The translations under genes and the position numbers were made by a program. A stretch of DNA of 43,358 nt from a virus. The DNA lies in IMG/VR virus record IMGVR_UViG_3300024999_000186, positions 1 through 43,358 of that record, one strand, 5' to 3'. Of this stretch, positions 7,778 to 15,700 are shown in pieces; within the stretch, counting starts at the first letter, position 1; every line of letters begins with the position of its first letter. Below the pieces are notes generated by a model. The model searched no databases. It was not told where the DNA came from and worked only from the letters and a program-made list of their open reading frames with translations.

Positions 7778-7942
7778 TTATTTTTTATAATTCTTAATAA
7801 TATTTCTGAGTAATTCACTATCTCTAAACAGATAAACATTTCTTCCTTCATTTTTTGCATCAATTCTAATACTGTGCATAGGAAATCCATTCATCAAAAT
7901 AAATCCTGCTAATCTTTGTGAAAAACAATTATAAACATTCAT
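7778..7942 (-). CDS. DUF5659-like small protein
   Basis: 54 residues, ATG with AAAGGAGAT nine bases upstream. S-Q-R-L-A-G-F-I-L-M-N-G-F, then G-R-N-V-Y-L-F and D-S-E-L-L-R, matches the pattern of DUF5659 proteins, which are small and of unknown function, found in Bacillota phages and mobile elements. It ends 26 bases before the BRO-N gene and is probably in the same transcript. Confidence 0.7.
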   Translation of the reverse strand: MNVYNCFSQRLAGFILMNGFPMHSIRIDAKNEGRNVYLFRDSELLRNIIKNYKK

Positions 7943-7971
7943 ATTTAAATCTCCTTTTAGACATAGTAATA

Positions 7972-7997
7972 GAGAGGATATATAAATTTATCCTCTC
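7972..7997. other. inverted repeat in the leader of the DUF5659 gene
   Basis: GAGAGGATA (7972-7980) pairs with TATCCTCTC (7989-7997) around an 8-base loop. There is no T-run in either direction. It lies just upstream of the ribosome-binding site and could be an operator or leader stem. Confidence 0.4.
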
Positions 7998-8042
7998 CTC
8001 ATAACATAAATCTGGAATTTTAAGTGATAATTATTTATTTAT

Positions 8043-8129
8043 TTATGTCTTATGTTCTTGAATTGAAATCCACATAATGAAAATAGAATAAACTATGATT
8101 GAAAATATTACTGCTACAAAATTAATCAA
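8043..8129 (-). CDS. possible 28-residue membrane peptide
   Basis: A TTG start with AGGGTAGG upstream opens a frame of 28 residues. Most is one hydrophobic helix (N-F-V-A-V-I-F-S-I-I-V-Y-S-I-F-I-M-W), ending Q-E-H-K-T. It lies between the lysis genes and the early genes. It could be a small toxin- or holin-like peptide or a chance frame; no ATG start. Confidence 0.25.
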   Translation of the reverse strand: MINFVAVIFSIIVYSIFIMWISIQEHKT

Positions 8130-8229
8130 TATATTTGTACCTACCCTTATTCTTGAGTGTGAGTGTGATTTTTGATCTAAAAACTAACATTTTTACAATC
8201 CTGAAACCTTACTCTAGCAACACTTTTTC

Positions 8230-8345
8230 AGGCCCAGAATATTATGATTCGCACAGAAATGGGTCTATTTTTAGTCAGAATTATCTGTTTGACTAATTGT
8301 GCCACCAAACAAAATAGTGCCTTTAGATTGGCCTATATTTTGTGA
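8230..8345 (-). other. structured untranslated region after the holin gene
   Basis: No gene seen. Nested inverted repeats: AGGCC (8230) with GGCCT (8340), GCACA (8251-8255) with TGTGC (8298-8302), TTAGTCA (8271-8277) with TGACTAA (8290-8296). Together they could fold as one branched structure at the 3' end of the lysis transcript. No obvious terminator T-run. Confidence 0.35.
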
Positions 8346-8469
8346 TATTATTAATATTCAATCAAGTCAAGTTTTAATAAAATTTTTCTACAGCCAAAAT
8401 AAATAGTGATACAAATGTTTGTGTACAATTTATCTAATTTATTAACAATATTTTTAATTGTTTTCATTA

Positions 8470-8853
8470 TTATTTCTCCTCTTCAATAGTAATAGATTTG
8501 TTTTCTACTGTTGCAATTTCCTCTGTTTTATATTTCCCACTAACAAAACTAGACAATTTAACTAAAACCTCTTTACCGTAGAAAATATAAGAGGAAAGCA
8601 TTAACATATGAGTTGCGGTAAATAAATCAACATTTATTCCATTTACATTAATCACAATAATATTAGGAGTCAATTTCCCAACATAAATAACTGCCACAAA
8701 ACACGCTGTTACCACTAACCCCTTTATGATTCCTTGAAACAATTTTGTTTTGTCAAATTGTTGTTGGAATAATGAACTGACAGAACCTAAGATTATGTTT
8801 ATTGTAACGAGTGCTAATAGCGAAATCCCCAAGTATAAAATACTTTGATCCAT
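8470..8853 (-). CDS. holin
   Basis: 127 residues from the ATG at 8853, which is nine bases from AAGGAG; an ATG nine bases further up is too close to that site. Three hydrophobic segments (about 5-27, 40-62 and 75-98) and a charged C-terminal tail with acidic end (I-E-E-E-K) fit the phage/toxin-secretion holin (family 4) type. It makes the membrane hole that releases the endolysin encoded upstream. It is 30 bases downstream of the XhlA-like gene. Confidence 0.75.
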   Translation of the reverse strand: MDQSILYLGISLLALVTINIILGSVSSLFQQQFDKTKLFQGIIKGLVVTACFVAVIYVGKLTPNIIVINVNGINVDLFTATHMLMLSSYIFYGKEVLVKLSSFVSGKYKTEEIATVENKSITIEEEK

Positions 8854-8882
8854 ATTAATCATTCTCCTTAAATTTTATTTTA

Positions 8883-9281
8883 TCATATAGAAATTTTAAT
8901 TCCATATTTATTAGCTAAATATCCTGCTATACAAGCTCCTAAGATAGCCAAAACTTTAATAATTATATCTTTTTTGTTATTATTTGATGTTGTTGCAATA
9001 TCTTTATTATTGTTACTAGTGTTAATTACAACTTGCGAAAGAGTCCCCATCATTGAGCTAGTAGTCTGCAAATAACTAGTTTTAAATTCTGTTACAATTT
9101 CTTTAACATCATTCATTTGTACTTTAATGGAATTTAGTTGCTCTTTTGTGGACGCATTATCAATTTGAAGGTCTTGAATCTTATCAGTATGTTCTTCTAA
9201 GATTTTTTTATGATCATCCAATACTTCCTTTATTTCTGGCTCAATACTCAAATTTAACACCTCTTCCATTTGATATTTCAT
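8883..9281 (-). CDS. XhlA-like lysis-accessory membrane protein
   Basis: 132 residues. The ATG at 9281 is preceded by AGGAGGGC. A long amphipathic coiled coil (residues 5-85, with E-E-H-T-D-K-I-Q-D-L) is followed by an N/K-rich spacer and one C-terminal membrane segment (V-L-A-I-L-G-A-C-I-A-G-Y-L-A) with a short basic end. This is the architecture of XhlA-type proteins, which act with holin and endolysin. Its place between endolysin and holin supports the call. Confidence 0.65.
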   Translation of the reverse strand: MKYQMEEVLNLSIEPEIKEVLDDHKKILEEHTDKIQDLQIDNASTKEQLNSIKVQMNDVKEIVTEFKTSYLQTTSSMMGTLSQVVINTSNNNKDIATTSNNNKKDIIIKVLAILGACIAGYLANKYGIKISI

Positions 9282-9359
9282 AATTAATACTTGCCCTCCT
9301 TTATTTTGTGTGTTACAATACATCAATGGATGCATTAGCTAGTACCTAGTGCAAACAGA

Positions 9360-9395
9360 GCAGTCTCAGAATCGGGCAATAATTCTGAAGACTGC
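9360..9395 (-). other. leader hairpin upstream of the XhlA-like gene
   Basis: GCAGTC (9360-9365)/GACTGC (9390-9395) plus TCAGAAT (9366-9372)/ATTCTGA (9382-9388): 13 bp with one bulged base and a 9-base loop. No T-run follows, so it looks like a processing or stability element rather than a terminator. Confidence 0.5.
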
Positions 9396-9453
9396 AAAAT
9401 ACATATACAACTAAATATAAATATAAATATAATATTAATAGGTTTGTTAACAA

Positions 9454-9480
9454 AGAGGTGTAAAATAAAATTACACCTCT
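9454..9480 (-). terminator. hairpin after the endolysin gene
   Basis: AGAGGTGTAA pairs with TTACACCTCT (10 bp, 7-base loop) 41 bases after the endolysin stop. On the minus strand it is followed by TTTGTTAAC, a weak T-tract. Confidence 0.6.
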
Positions 9481-9520
9481 AACTGGCATTTAATTTCCTT
9501 ATTTTATTACTTAAAACTTA

Positions 9521-11059
9521 TCAAAATTTATCAAAACCACCACTCCAATGGGTAAATCCTGTCTTTTGACCTTTTGGTGTATTATACATAATCTTTAGAA
9601 ATCCATTTTTACGATATAATGGAGTAGCTGTTTCATATGGGTCTAATTTCCCGAAAGCAATATTATTATCATTATATGTGGATTCAGGAGTTGAACCATT
9701 TTTAAACACTCCTTGATAATAATAAGAAAAACAATTTACAATATTTTTAACATAACCGCTCTTAACTCCGCTACTTGTAGGATACTCCAACAGAACAAGT
9801 TGTTTTTCATATAAAATTTCTATTACCGTAACATCGTCACCCTTGCTGACATATCTGTTAGGTATTTGTACTCCATTTATATCCCTAATATACAAATCAT
9901 CATTAATTATTTTAGCATTATTAGGATAAGTAAAAATTAATGAAGGTAATGGTATACTAGGGGGAACAACAGGAGTAACTATAATTGGAACTGGTTGAAC
10001 AACTGTTGCAGTTTCTTTACAAATTTGATTATAGATTTTACAAATATCTTCACCATATCCAATACCTGGAACTGCCCATCTACCATTCAAATCTTCCCAT
10101 GTGGTAGCAATACCCCTAGCAACCAAATCAAATCTAGGATCAATTTTTGGTAAATTAGATGGCAATGAATCCTTACAGCAATAAGCATATAAATGTTCCA
10201 TATGAGCCAAAACTCCTAATTCTGGTGAATCAAAATATACTCCTTTTACTCCCCCTCCAATTGTTCCTAAACCACAATAATTATTTTTGGCTAATACGAC
10301 ATCACCTCCAAAACGTAAATAATTTGTTTCCTTAACCATTTGTGAAAAAGCATATCCCCATTTAATTCCAAGTAACTCACCATATTTTTTATAATATTGA
10401 GCAATATTAATTGCGTTAGGATTGACTTTGCGAATAAATTGATTGCATTGTTCAACTGTGATTGATTCTGCACCAAGAATTGGAGTTTTTTGATTTGATT
10501 GTTCTTTTACATATTCCAACCCCAAATACTGTTGAATCCCTTTAACTATAGAAATAGCACATTTTCTTTGAAAATCTGGATTTGCTAATAATGCCTCTTC
10601 TGTAGAATTACTAATAAAAGGCAATTCCACTAAACAACTAGGACAATTAGTGTATTTATTTACATACAGACCACTAACCTTGATTCCCCTATCCGTTAAT
10701 TTTATGTCATTGATTAAATTAGATTGAATTGCTCTCGCCAACTTCTCTGCGTTTGAACCTAAAGCAGATATGTGCGTTTCTATTCCATGTGCAGATTTAT
10801 CAGTGTAGCTATTATTATGAATACTCACGAACCATTCAGATTTAAAATTATTAGATGAGTCAACAACTGCCCATAAGTCTCCACTTTGAATAAAATTAAT
10901 ATCATGACCCAATCTTTTCAATTCAGAAACTACTATTGTTCCAACTGCTTTTACAACATCTGATTCTTTAAGTCCTGTTTGACCTACACTTCCAGGATCA
11001 AATGTTCCATCTGATTTTTCACCATGTCCAAAATTTATTGTACCTTTGCTTTGAACCAT
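9521..11059 (-). CDS. bifunctional endolysin: amidase plus glucosaminidase
   Basis: 512 residues, ATG with AAAGGAAGG. Residues 1-180 are an Amidase_3 domain: G-H12-G, E32, S-I-H81-N-N and catalytic E145 (V-E-L-P-F-I) give the zinc site and acid. Residues about 197-345 are a glucosaminidase domain with K-E244-T and N-N-x-C-G-L-G. A proline/valine-rich linker (353-373) leads to a beta-rich, SH3-like cell-wall-binding region (375-512) ending W-S-G-G-F-D-K-F. It cleaves both the peptide stem and the glycan strand of peptidoglycan. No signal peptide, so release depends on the holin. Confidence 0.9.
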   Translation of the reverse strand: MVQSKGTINFGHGEKSDGTFDPGSVGQTGLKESDVVKAVGTIVVSELKRLGHDINFIQSGDLWAVVDSSNNFKSEWFVSIHNNSYTDKSAHGIETHISALGSNAEKLARAIQSNLINDIKLTDRGIKVSGLYVNKYTNCPSCLVELPFISNSTEEALLANPDFQRKCAISIVKGIQQYLGLEYVKEQSNQKTPILGAESITVEQCNQFIRKVNPNAINIAQYYKKYGELLGIKWGYAFSQMVKETNYLRFGGDVVLAKNNYCGLGTIGGGVKGVYFDSPELGVLAHMEHLYAYCCKDSLPSNLPKIDPRFDLVARGIATTWEDLNGRWAVPGIGYGEDICKIYNQICKETATVVQPVPIIVTPVVPPSIPLPSLIFTYPNNAKIINDDLYIRDINGVQIPNRYVSKGDDVTVIEILYEKQLVLLEYPTSSGVKSGYVKNIVNCFSYYYQGVFKNGSTPESTYNDNNIAFGKLDPYETATPLYRKNGFLKIMYNTPKGQKTGFTHWSGGFDKF

Positions 11060-11087
11060 TTTACTTCGCCTTCCTTTAAAAATAAAT

Positions 11088-11122
11088 AAAATAAGAAAAC
11101 CACCAAATCAGCTTCTTATTTT
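11088..11122 (-). terminator. terminator/attenuator upstream of the endolysin
   Basis: AAAATAAGAA pairs with TTCTTATTTT (10 bp, 15-base loop). In the leftward direction it is followed by ATTTATTTTT just before the endolysin ribosome-binding site, so it could reduce read-through into the lysis genes. Confidence 0.5.
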
Positions 11123-11195
11123 CTCATCATTATTTTCTCAACATTTGATATTTATTTCTTCTTTACATGATCGTGCTATACGTTTCTCATTGTTG

Positions 11196-11247
11196 ATATT
11201 AGTGGGTATGAGAATAATTATATTTATTATTATTTACCCACTAATAT
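11196..11247. other. 13-bp perfect inverted repeat
   Basis: ATATTAGTGGGTA (11196-11208) is exactly complementary to TACCCACTAATAT (11235-11247), with a 26-base AT-only-rich loop. It follows the stop codon of the small frame ending at 11249. There is no T-run, so it is probably an mRNA structure or a protein-binding site. Confidence 0.5.
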
Positions 11248-11248
11248 T

Positions 11249-11377
11249 CTAACTCCCAAGCGTAATAATAATTGAAGCACCTTTGTAGGATGTGCTGCGT
11301 ACTACGGTCTGACTGGGAGTTGTGGCAACAGCTTCCCAGTCTATTTTGTTATTAGTGAAGATTTTATTTACTATTGT
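11249..11377 (-). CDS. possible small protein without a standard start codon
   Basis: The minus-strand frame from about 11374 to the TAG at 11249 encodes roughly 40 residues that look strongly protein-like (D-W-E-A-V-A-T-T-P-S-Q-T-V-V-R-S-T-S-Y-K, then G-A-S-I-I-I-T-L-G-S). No ATG, GTG or TTG occurs; it overlaps the end of the upstream gene in the +1 frame, so translation could come from an ATA start, from coupling, or from a frameshift. The segment is richer in G+C than its surroundings and also holds a stem at 11311-11341. Function unknown. Confidence 0.4.
   Translation of the reverse strand, partial: TIVNKIFTNNKIDWEAVATTPSQTVVRSTSYKGASIIITLGS
11311..11341 (-). other. strong compound hairpin
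   Basis: GACTGGGA (11311-11318) pairs with TCCCAGTC (11334-11341), with an inner GTTG/CAAC stem (11319-11322, 11326-11329). It lies inside the small frame 11249-11377 and could be either RNA structure or a by-product of the coding sequence. Confidence 0.45.
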
Positions 11378-11588
11378 CTATATTTTCGTCATATTCAATA
11401 GAATCAATACAATGATTTTGATCAATTTTATTTAATAATTTACATATAAAACAACTTAACCAACTATCTTTCTTAATCAAATGTTTGCCCATACGAGAAC
11501 TCATTGTCTCGTCTGGACATCCTCCTAAAATAGTGTTAAATAATTGATCAATTGAAATAAGTAGATTCCATAAATATCTCTTAATAAT
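11364..11588 (-). CDS. conserved lysis-associated small protein, apparent ATT start
   Basis: 74 residues. The core R-Y-L-W-N-L-L-I-S-I-D-Q then G-G-C-P-D-E-T-M-S-S-R-M-G-K is a pattern I know from small proteins beside holin/endolysin genes in many phages; their biochemical role is not known to me. There is no ATG, GTG or TTG in frame near the front. A strong GGAGGTG (11593-11599) is four bases before ATT at 11588, giving the expected [M]-I-K-R-Y-L start. ATT initiation is known for infC-type genes. C-terminal half is acidic. Confidence 0.65.
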   Translation of the reverse strand: MIKRYLWNLLISIDQLFNTILGGCPDETMSSRMGKHLIKKDSWLSCFICKLLNKIDQNHCIDSIEYDENIDNSK

Positions 11589-11612
11589 ATTTCACCTCCA
11601 AACAATAATAAA

Positions 11613-11638
11613 GAGAGAACTAATTAAAATCCTCTCTC
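11613..11638 (-). terminator. terminator after the 112-residue tail-region gene
   Basis: GAGAGA (11613-11618) and TCTCTC (11633-11638) form the stem; leftward it is followed by TTTATTATT. It separates the tail transcript from the lysis genes. Confidence 0.6.
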
Positions 11639-11667
11639 ACACAAAATAAAATCCGTATTTTAAATTA

Positions 11668-12006
11668 TTAAATTAACCCTTCTTCTTTTAACCTCGCATC
11701 TAAATAAATCTTTTGAATATCTCTAATATATTTTTTCTTCTCAAGAGCAACAGGAATCTTATATGCCTGAAATGGACTATCCAAATCATTCCAGTCCACA
11801 CTAGACAAAGCATTAAATTGTCCAAGATAACCCAATAATTCTTTTGTTTGTATGTCTAATAATGTTGGTTCAATAGCATCACTTAGTTTCAGAATTATAA
11901 AACTCTGTAAATCAATTAAATGCTCAAGATAACTTATTAAATTCAAAGGATCTCCAATATTATCTTCAACATCTTTTCTAACGATTGACCATAAATCCTT
12001 ATCCAT
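11668..12006 (-). CDS. hypothetical tail-region protein
   Basis: 112 residues from the ATG at 12006, which overlaps the stop of the upstream gene as TGATG; the ribosome-binding site GGAGGT is inside that gene's last codons. Mostly helical (L-I-S-Y-L-E-H-L-I-D-L, I-Q-T-K-E-L-L-G-Y). Translational coupling implies that it works in fixed ratio with the 239-residue protein. Similar small helical proteins often follow fibre genes, but I recognise no family. Confidence 0.6.
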   Translation of the reverse strand: MDKDLWSIVRKDVEDNIGDPLNLISYLEHLIDLQSFIILKLSDAIEPTLLDIQTKELLGYLGQFNALSSVDWNDLDSPFQAYKIPVALEKKKYIRDIQKIYLDARLKEEGLI

Positions 12007-12725
12007 CAACACAAACCTCCAATCGCATAAAGTTCTAAATTCCTATTCGTAGGATTGGATACTTTAATAATTATCTTATTTGTTAAAGCACTTAATTTCA
12101 CTTTACCACTAGTTGCAACGACATCATTAACCTCAAACAATAATCCTTTTTGACTTTCTATGTATAATTCAATAATATTTTTATCATTTTGTAAATTAAT
12201 AATCTGAGTTGATAAACTTCCTCCAGAATATACAATTATCACCCCATCACCTGTGCTACAATGTGATAATATTATTTCTTCTTTTGAATCAAAGTCCTCA
12301 TCGTAGAAGAATAATCTGGTTAATGAATTATTATTAATAGACTCAATCTTCCCTTCTAAAACCTCCTCATAAGTAAATACACTACAATTATCTGCAAAAC
12401 CATAATTCTTATCAACAAATTCATCAATCATTACTGGTTCTAATTGCACTAATTCTAATTCTTCACCTTCATTATCTTGATTATAAATATAAGATTCAAT
12501 TGTTTCTTCATAAGTTTCATTACCAAATTCATCAATAATTACATTTGACTTGTATAATAGATTTCCATCTGAATCAGTTTTTTGGGTCTGTTCCCCTGTT
12601 TTTTCTGAGATTGTTTTTGCTAAATTTATAGGATAAGGCAATTTTACTTCATACTCATAAAGTCTAACTTCTCTGTTAATTGCAATTACTTGGTCTGTTT
12701 CTCTATCAAACACAACATTATTCAT
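12006..12725 (-). CDS. hypothetical tail-fibre-associated protein
   Basis: 239 residues, ATG with AAGGAGG. An N-terminal part (D-R-E-T-D-Q-V-I-A-I-N) is followed by an acidic middle with G-E-E-L-E-L-V and a beta-rich C-terminus. It follows the giant NHL fibre gene and overlaps the next gene by one base. It may be a fibre attachment or assembly protein; that is inference from position only. Confidence 0.55.
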   Translation of the reverse strand: MNNVVFDRETDQVIAINREVRLYEYEVKLPYPINLAKTISEKTGEQTQKTDSDGNLLYKSNVIIDEFGNETYEETIESYIYNQDNEGEELELVQLEPVMIDEFVDKNYGFADNCSVFTYEEVLEGKIESINNNSLTRLFFYDEDFDSKEEIILSHCSTGDGVIIVYSGGSLSTQIINLQNDKNIIELYIESQKGLLFEVNDVVATSGKVKLSALTNKIIIKVSNPTNRNLELYAIGGLC

Positions 12726-12744
12726 AATTTTCCTCCTTCTTAAA

Positions 12745-12774
12745 TTAGGGACTCACCATTTAAATGAATCCCTA
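12745..12774 (-). terminator. hairpin after the NHL fibre gene
   Basis: TAGGGA and TCCCTA close a stem interrupted by a two-base mismatch and continued by CA/TG. It lies between the fibre stop and the next ribosome-binding site. Weak T-tract. Confidence 0.4.
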
Positions 12775-12781
12775 TTTTGAT

Positions 12782-15700
12782 TTACTTCTCTAAGATACTT
12801 TCGTCTAGGCGTAGTGGGATATAGAAGTAGTTGCTTTGTATATTTGTATTAATCATTGGTGTTATTAAATTAATTATTTGACCAATTATTATCAATATAA
12901 GTTCGTTATTGTATTTAATAACAATTGGTAAGAAAGAACATCCTGAAATTGAATTTGTCAAAATTAAATCAGATGTCAAGAATGTTAAAGATATATAACC
13001 ATCAATATAAAGCTTTAAAGTATTTACATCCCTATATAATTCATAGCCAAAAGTCTGACTATTTGACATATCCATCCACCCTGCCTTAATCAGCCCACTC
13101 TTATACCTAGCGTCTAATGCTTTTAAATCAGTAGGATTCAATTTATAAGGAGCAGTTACAGCACTACTTCCAAACTGATTCACAACGCTACCATAAATTC
13201 TATCATAGACATTTAACACTTGTTCTCCTGCTACACTATACTTTCCACCACTACCACAGCATGTAAAATACATCCTCTCAGGCTTCGCTAATACTTGATA
13301 ATTAGCACTTGTGATCCCAGTAGGAACTAATCGCTGACTAGGAATATATTCATAAGCGACTGCAATATCTGGTACTGGGTTATTAAAGGCTACTTTGAGT
13401 TCTCTGGTGTATTGGTCTGACATGTATGCTTGGAATGGGGAGATTTTTACTACTCTACGATTTGTAGTATCTACAATAACTAGATTTCCTAAATTATCCA
13501 CAGCACACCCGTATGGTGTATTCAACCCAGTATTATCTGTTTTACTAACTCCTGTTACTCCAAACTGAGACACATATTGCAAGGAAGAATTTAGTTTAAC
13601 TAGACGATGATTGTTCTGATCAACTATATAAATACTCCCGGAAGAATCAACAGAACAACCTCTAGGACTATTTAATCCAGTATTATCAATCTTGGCACTA
13701 CCAGTTACACCAAATTGTCCTACATATTGGAGTGAAGAGTTTAATTTAACTAACCTATAGTTAGCGTAATCACTCACATAGATATTATCTAAAGAGTCTA
13801 ATACACACCCATAAGGATTTCTCAATCCTGTATTGTCAGTTTTAAATATGCTAGTTACTCCAAACTGACCTACATACTGAAGAGAAGAATTAAGTTTGAC
13901 TAGACGATGATTAGTTGTATCTGCAATATAGATATTCCCCATTGTATCAACAGCACATCCACTAGGGGCGTATAACCCAGTATTATCGGTTTTATAAGTC
14001 CCAGTGACTCCAAATTGCCCTACATATTGTAAGGAAGAATTTAGTTTGACTAGTCTATGATTAGTTAAATCGGCTATATATATATTACCACTAGAATCTA
14101 CTGCACAACCATAAGGAGTATTTAATCCAGTATTGTCAGTTTTTGTGACCCCTGTTACACCAAATTGTGATACATACTGTAATGATGAATTTAATTTTAC
14201 TAAACGTTGGTTAGTTGTATCTGCAATATAGATATTCCCTGAAGAATCAACAGTACATCCACTAGGATTATTCAACCCAGTATTATCGTTCTTACTCGTC
14301 CCAGTAACCCCAAATTGCTTCCAAGTAGCATCAACACCACCAACCTCAACACTCAATACCTGACTATTCTCAGGAAGATATTGAAGTCCCTGACCTTGTG
14401 GATAAATAACTGTTGACAATACATTTAATTCAGCACTTCCTAAACCTCCATTATTACTCGTTAATGCTCCTACAGTAAATATAGCAGTATTCGTAGCAAG
14501 TCCAGTCCATGTTCCTGCAACTGTGATTACTCCACTGATTTGATAAACTGAAGTTGCATCTGGAGCAATTGTCCATGCTGGAACTGTTAATACTTTAGTT
14601 GAGCCTATATAAGATGAAACTGTCCTTGATTGTCCTGCACCTGTTCCAGATACGATATTAATGTTTAGTCCATTATAGGCACTATCAACACTTGAAGCAG
14701 TATCATCCAAAGTAATAGTCGTTGCATCACCTGCTGTAGCAGTCCCACTAATATCTATAAATGCTTTAACCAAAGGTACAGAAGTACTTGCTGTGTTCTC
14801 TACGATTAAATCGCTAGGAGAAACCGTTACAGAAGATCCTACAGTAATCGTTAAATTCGTAGCATCTACAGCAGATATGGTTAAATCAGCAGACACAGTA
14901 TTTGTTGCTTGATAATAAAGTTTTACAGTATCATTGACTGCTAAACCAGTTACACTAGACACAGGAATAATAGTTGAAGCTACTACCGACTTCGTAATAC
15001 TTGTATAAACAGTATCGGCATCTAATACCCCTGATACAATACCAGATAAAAGCTTGATTTCAATGGTATCGTTTGCTGACCAAGGCTGGTCTTGTGTTCC
15101 TGCTTTCTTTTGGGAAGTCGTAAACTCAAAGGTTGTATCTTGTGGAAGAGATGTATTACCGTAAGTTCTTTGAACCCCATCCATGTTTTGTGTACCCATG
15201 ATGGCATTAGGGTATTTTTCATTCCATTGCATCCACATATCGTCTGGTGGATTGGTGATTTTGATGAGGCGGTGGTTGGAGGTGTCAGCGATATAGAGGT
15301 TTCCATAAGAATCTATCGTACAACTTTGCGAATAATTTAATCCAGTATTATCGCTCTTAGATGTGCTAGTTATTCCAAATTGACCAATATACTGTAGTGA
15401 TGAGTTTAATTTTACTAAACGATGGTTACCAGCATCAGATATATAAATATTATCATCTGAATCAACTGCACAACCATAAGGACTATTTAACCCTGTATTA
15501 TCAGTTTTAGTTGTCCCAGTAATCCCAAATTGGGTTACGTATTGTAGGGATGAATTTAATTTGACTAATCTATGGTTAGTCAAGTCTGCAATATAAATAT
15601 TACCAGATGAATCAACCGTACATCCATAAGGATTATTTAATCCACTATTATCAGCTTTACTTACACCTGTAACTCCATATTGGCCTATATATTGCAAAGA

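Noticed and set aside
7339-7797. 152-codon + strand frame opposite the BRO-N gene
   Set aside because: It is the shadow of the BRO-N/RusA gene and lacks a ribosome-binding site; the product is Ser/Phe-rich noise.
9281-9335. 18-codon N-terminal extension of the XhlA-like protein
   Set aside because: It contains the AGGAGGGC site of the internal ATG and is not part of the XhlA pattern.
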